Part shown: positions 11,877 to 11,972 of the stretch, piece after piece
How the letters are laid out: every line of letters begins with the position of its first letter
Position numbering within the stretch: the stretch's first letter is position 1
DNA from: Candidatus Saccharimonadota bacterium
GTDB taxonomy: Bacteria; Patescibacteriota; Saccharimonadia; Saccharimonadales; SZUA-47
Direction: 5' to 3'
DNA: 11,972 nucleotides
Assembly: GCA_017993025.1 (NCBI GenBank)
Contig: JAGONL010000019.1
Span: 1 to 11,972, forward strand
Notes under the pieces: generated by a model
What the model was told of the DNA's origin: nothing
Database searches by the model: none
What the model saw: the letters and a program-made list of their open reading frames with translations, nothing else
Translations under genes and position numbers: made by a program

Positions 11877-11972
11877 CTAAATCAATATTTAGCTGATCGA
11901 ACTATAGTTGTTATTATTGGTGATTTATATATCAGTTTTCTGTTATTAATTGTGGTTTCGGGGTTTTCGGAT

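Noticed and set aside
1..11972. Recoded UGA as glycine (code 25)
   Set aside because: Several well-supported genes end in TGA in frame and their lengths fit; no in-frame TGA interrupts a recognisable domain.

Overview
This AT-rich window of about 12 kb looks like part of the chromosome of an uncultured bacterium, most likely a member of the Candidate Phyla Radiation (Patescibacteria, possibly Saccharibacteria). That placement is an inference. It rests on a glycosyltransferase-like N-terminus of a type I associate with that group, preceded by a small three-helix membrane protein; on many short genes without a recognisable family; on several start codons lying directly behind a -10 box; and on a tRNA-Gly with A73. 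UGA is used as a stop codon (for example in the genes ending at 6312, 7421 and 9491), so the recoded UGA=Gly groups are excluded.

Layout. Positions 1-733 (minus strand) hold a small membrane protein followed by the N-terminal part of a membrane glycosyltransferase-like protein that runs off the edge. Positions 879-1031 (plus) hold tRNA-Thr(CGU) and tRNA-Gly(CCC). Positions 1092-2153 (minus) hold a two-gene operon of unknown proteins. Positions 2154-2608 are non-coding and contain a REP-like palindromic repeat. Positions 2609-6098 (minus) hold an overlapping gene pair: an 818-residue four-helix membrane protein, and a ~348-residue protein that reads like a divergent phage portal protein. Positions 6099-6311 contain a decayed gene start, a G-quadruplex-prone tract and a gene relic.

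Positions 6312-9886 (minus) are a run of small, separately promoted genes: a NIF3/YqfO-like domain, a probable 2-oxoglutarate/Fe(II) oxygenase-like protein, a four-cysteine protein, an unknown protein, a GNAT acetyltransferase and a GAF-domain protein. Between them lie heptameric TTGATAR-type repeats, and relics of the four-cysteine gene's 3' end. Positions 9002-9472 form a 470-base gene-free zone dense in structure: two tandem imperfect repeats each with a 6-bp hairpin, a 36-base-arm inverted repeat, the second copy of the REP-like repeat in the opposite orientation, and a GC-rich hairpin. An unknown protein (9958-10335, minus) faces a 475-residue protein (10449-11876, plus) that ends in a J-domain-like HPD motif.

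The most unifying signal is regulatory. At six starts a TGCTTG-type -35 region lies 35-39 bases before the start codon, with a -10 box 6-8 bases before it, and a seventh start has a close variant. This geometry predicts leaderless mRNAs. The main candidates for undescribed biology are this promoter class together with the heptamer spacers, the structured zone at 9023-9436, and the membrane/portal-like gene pair.
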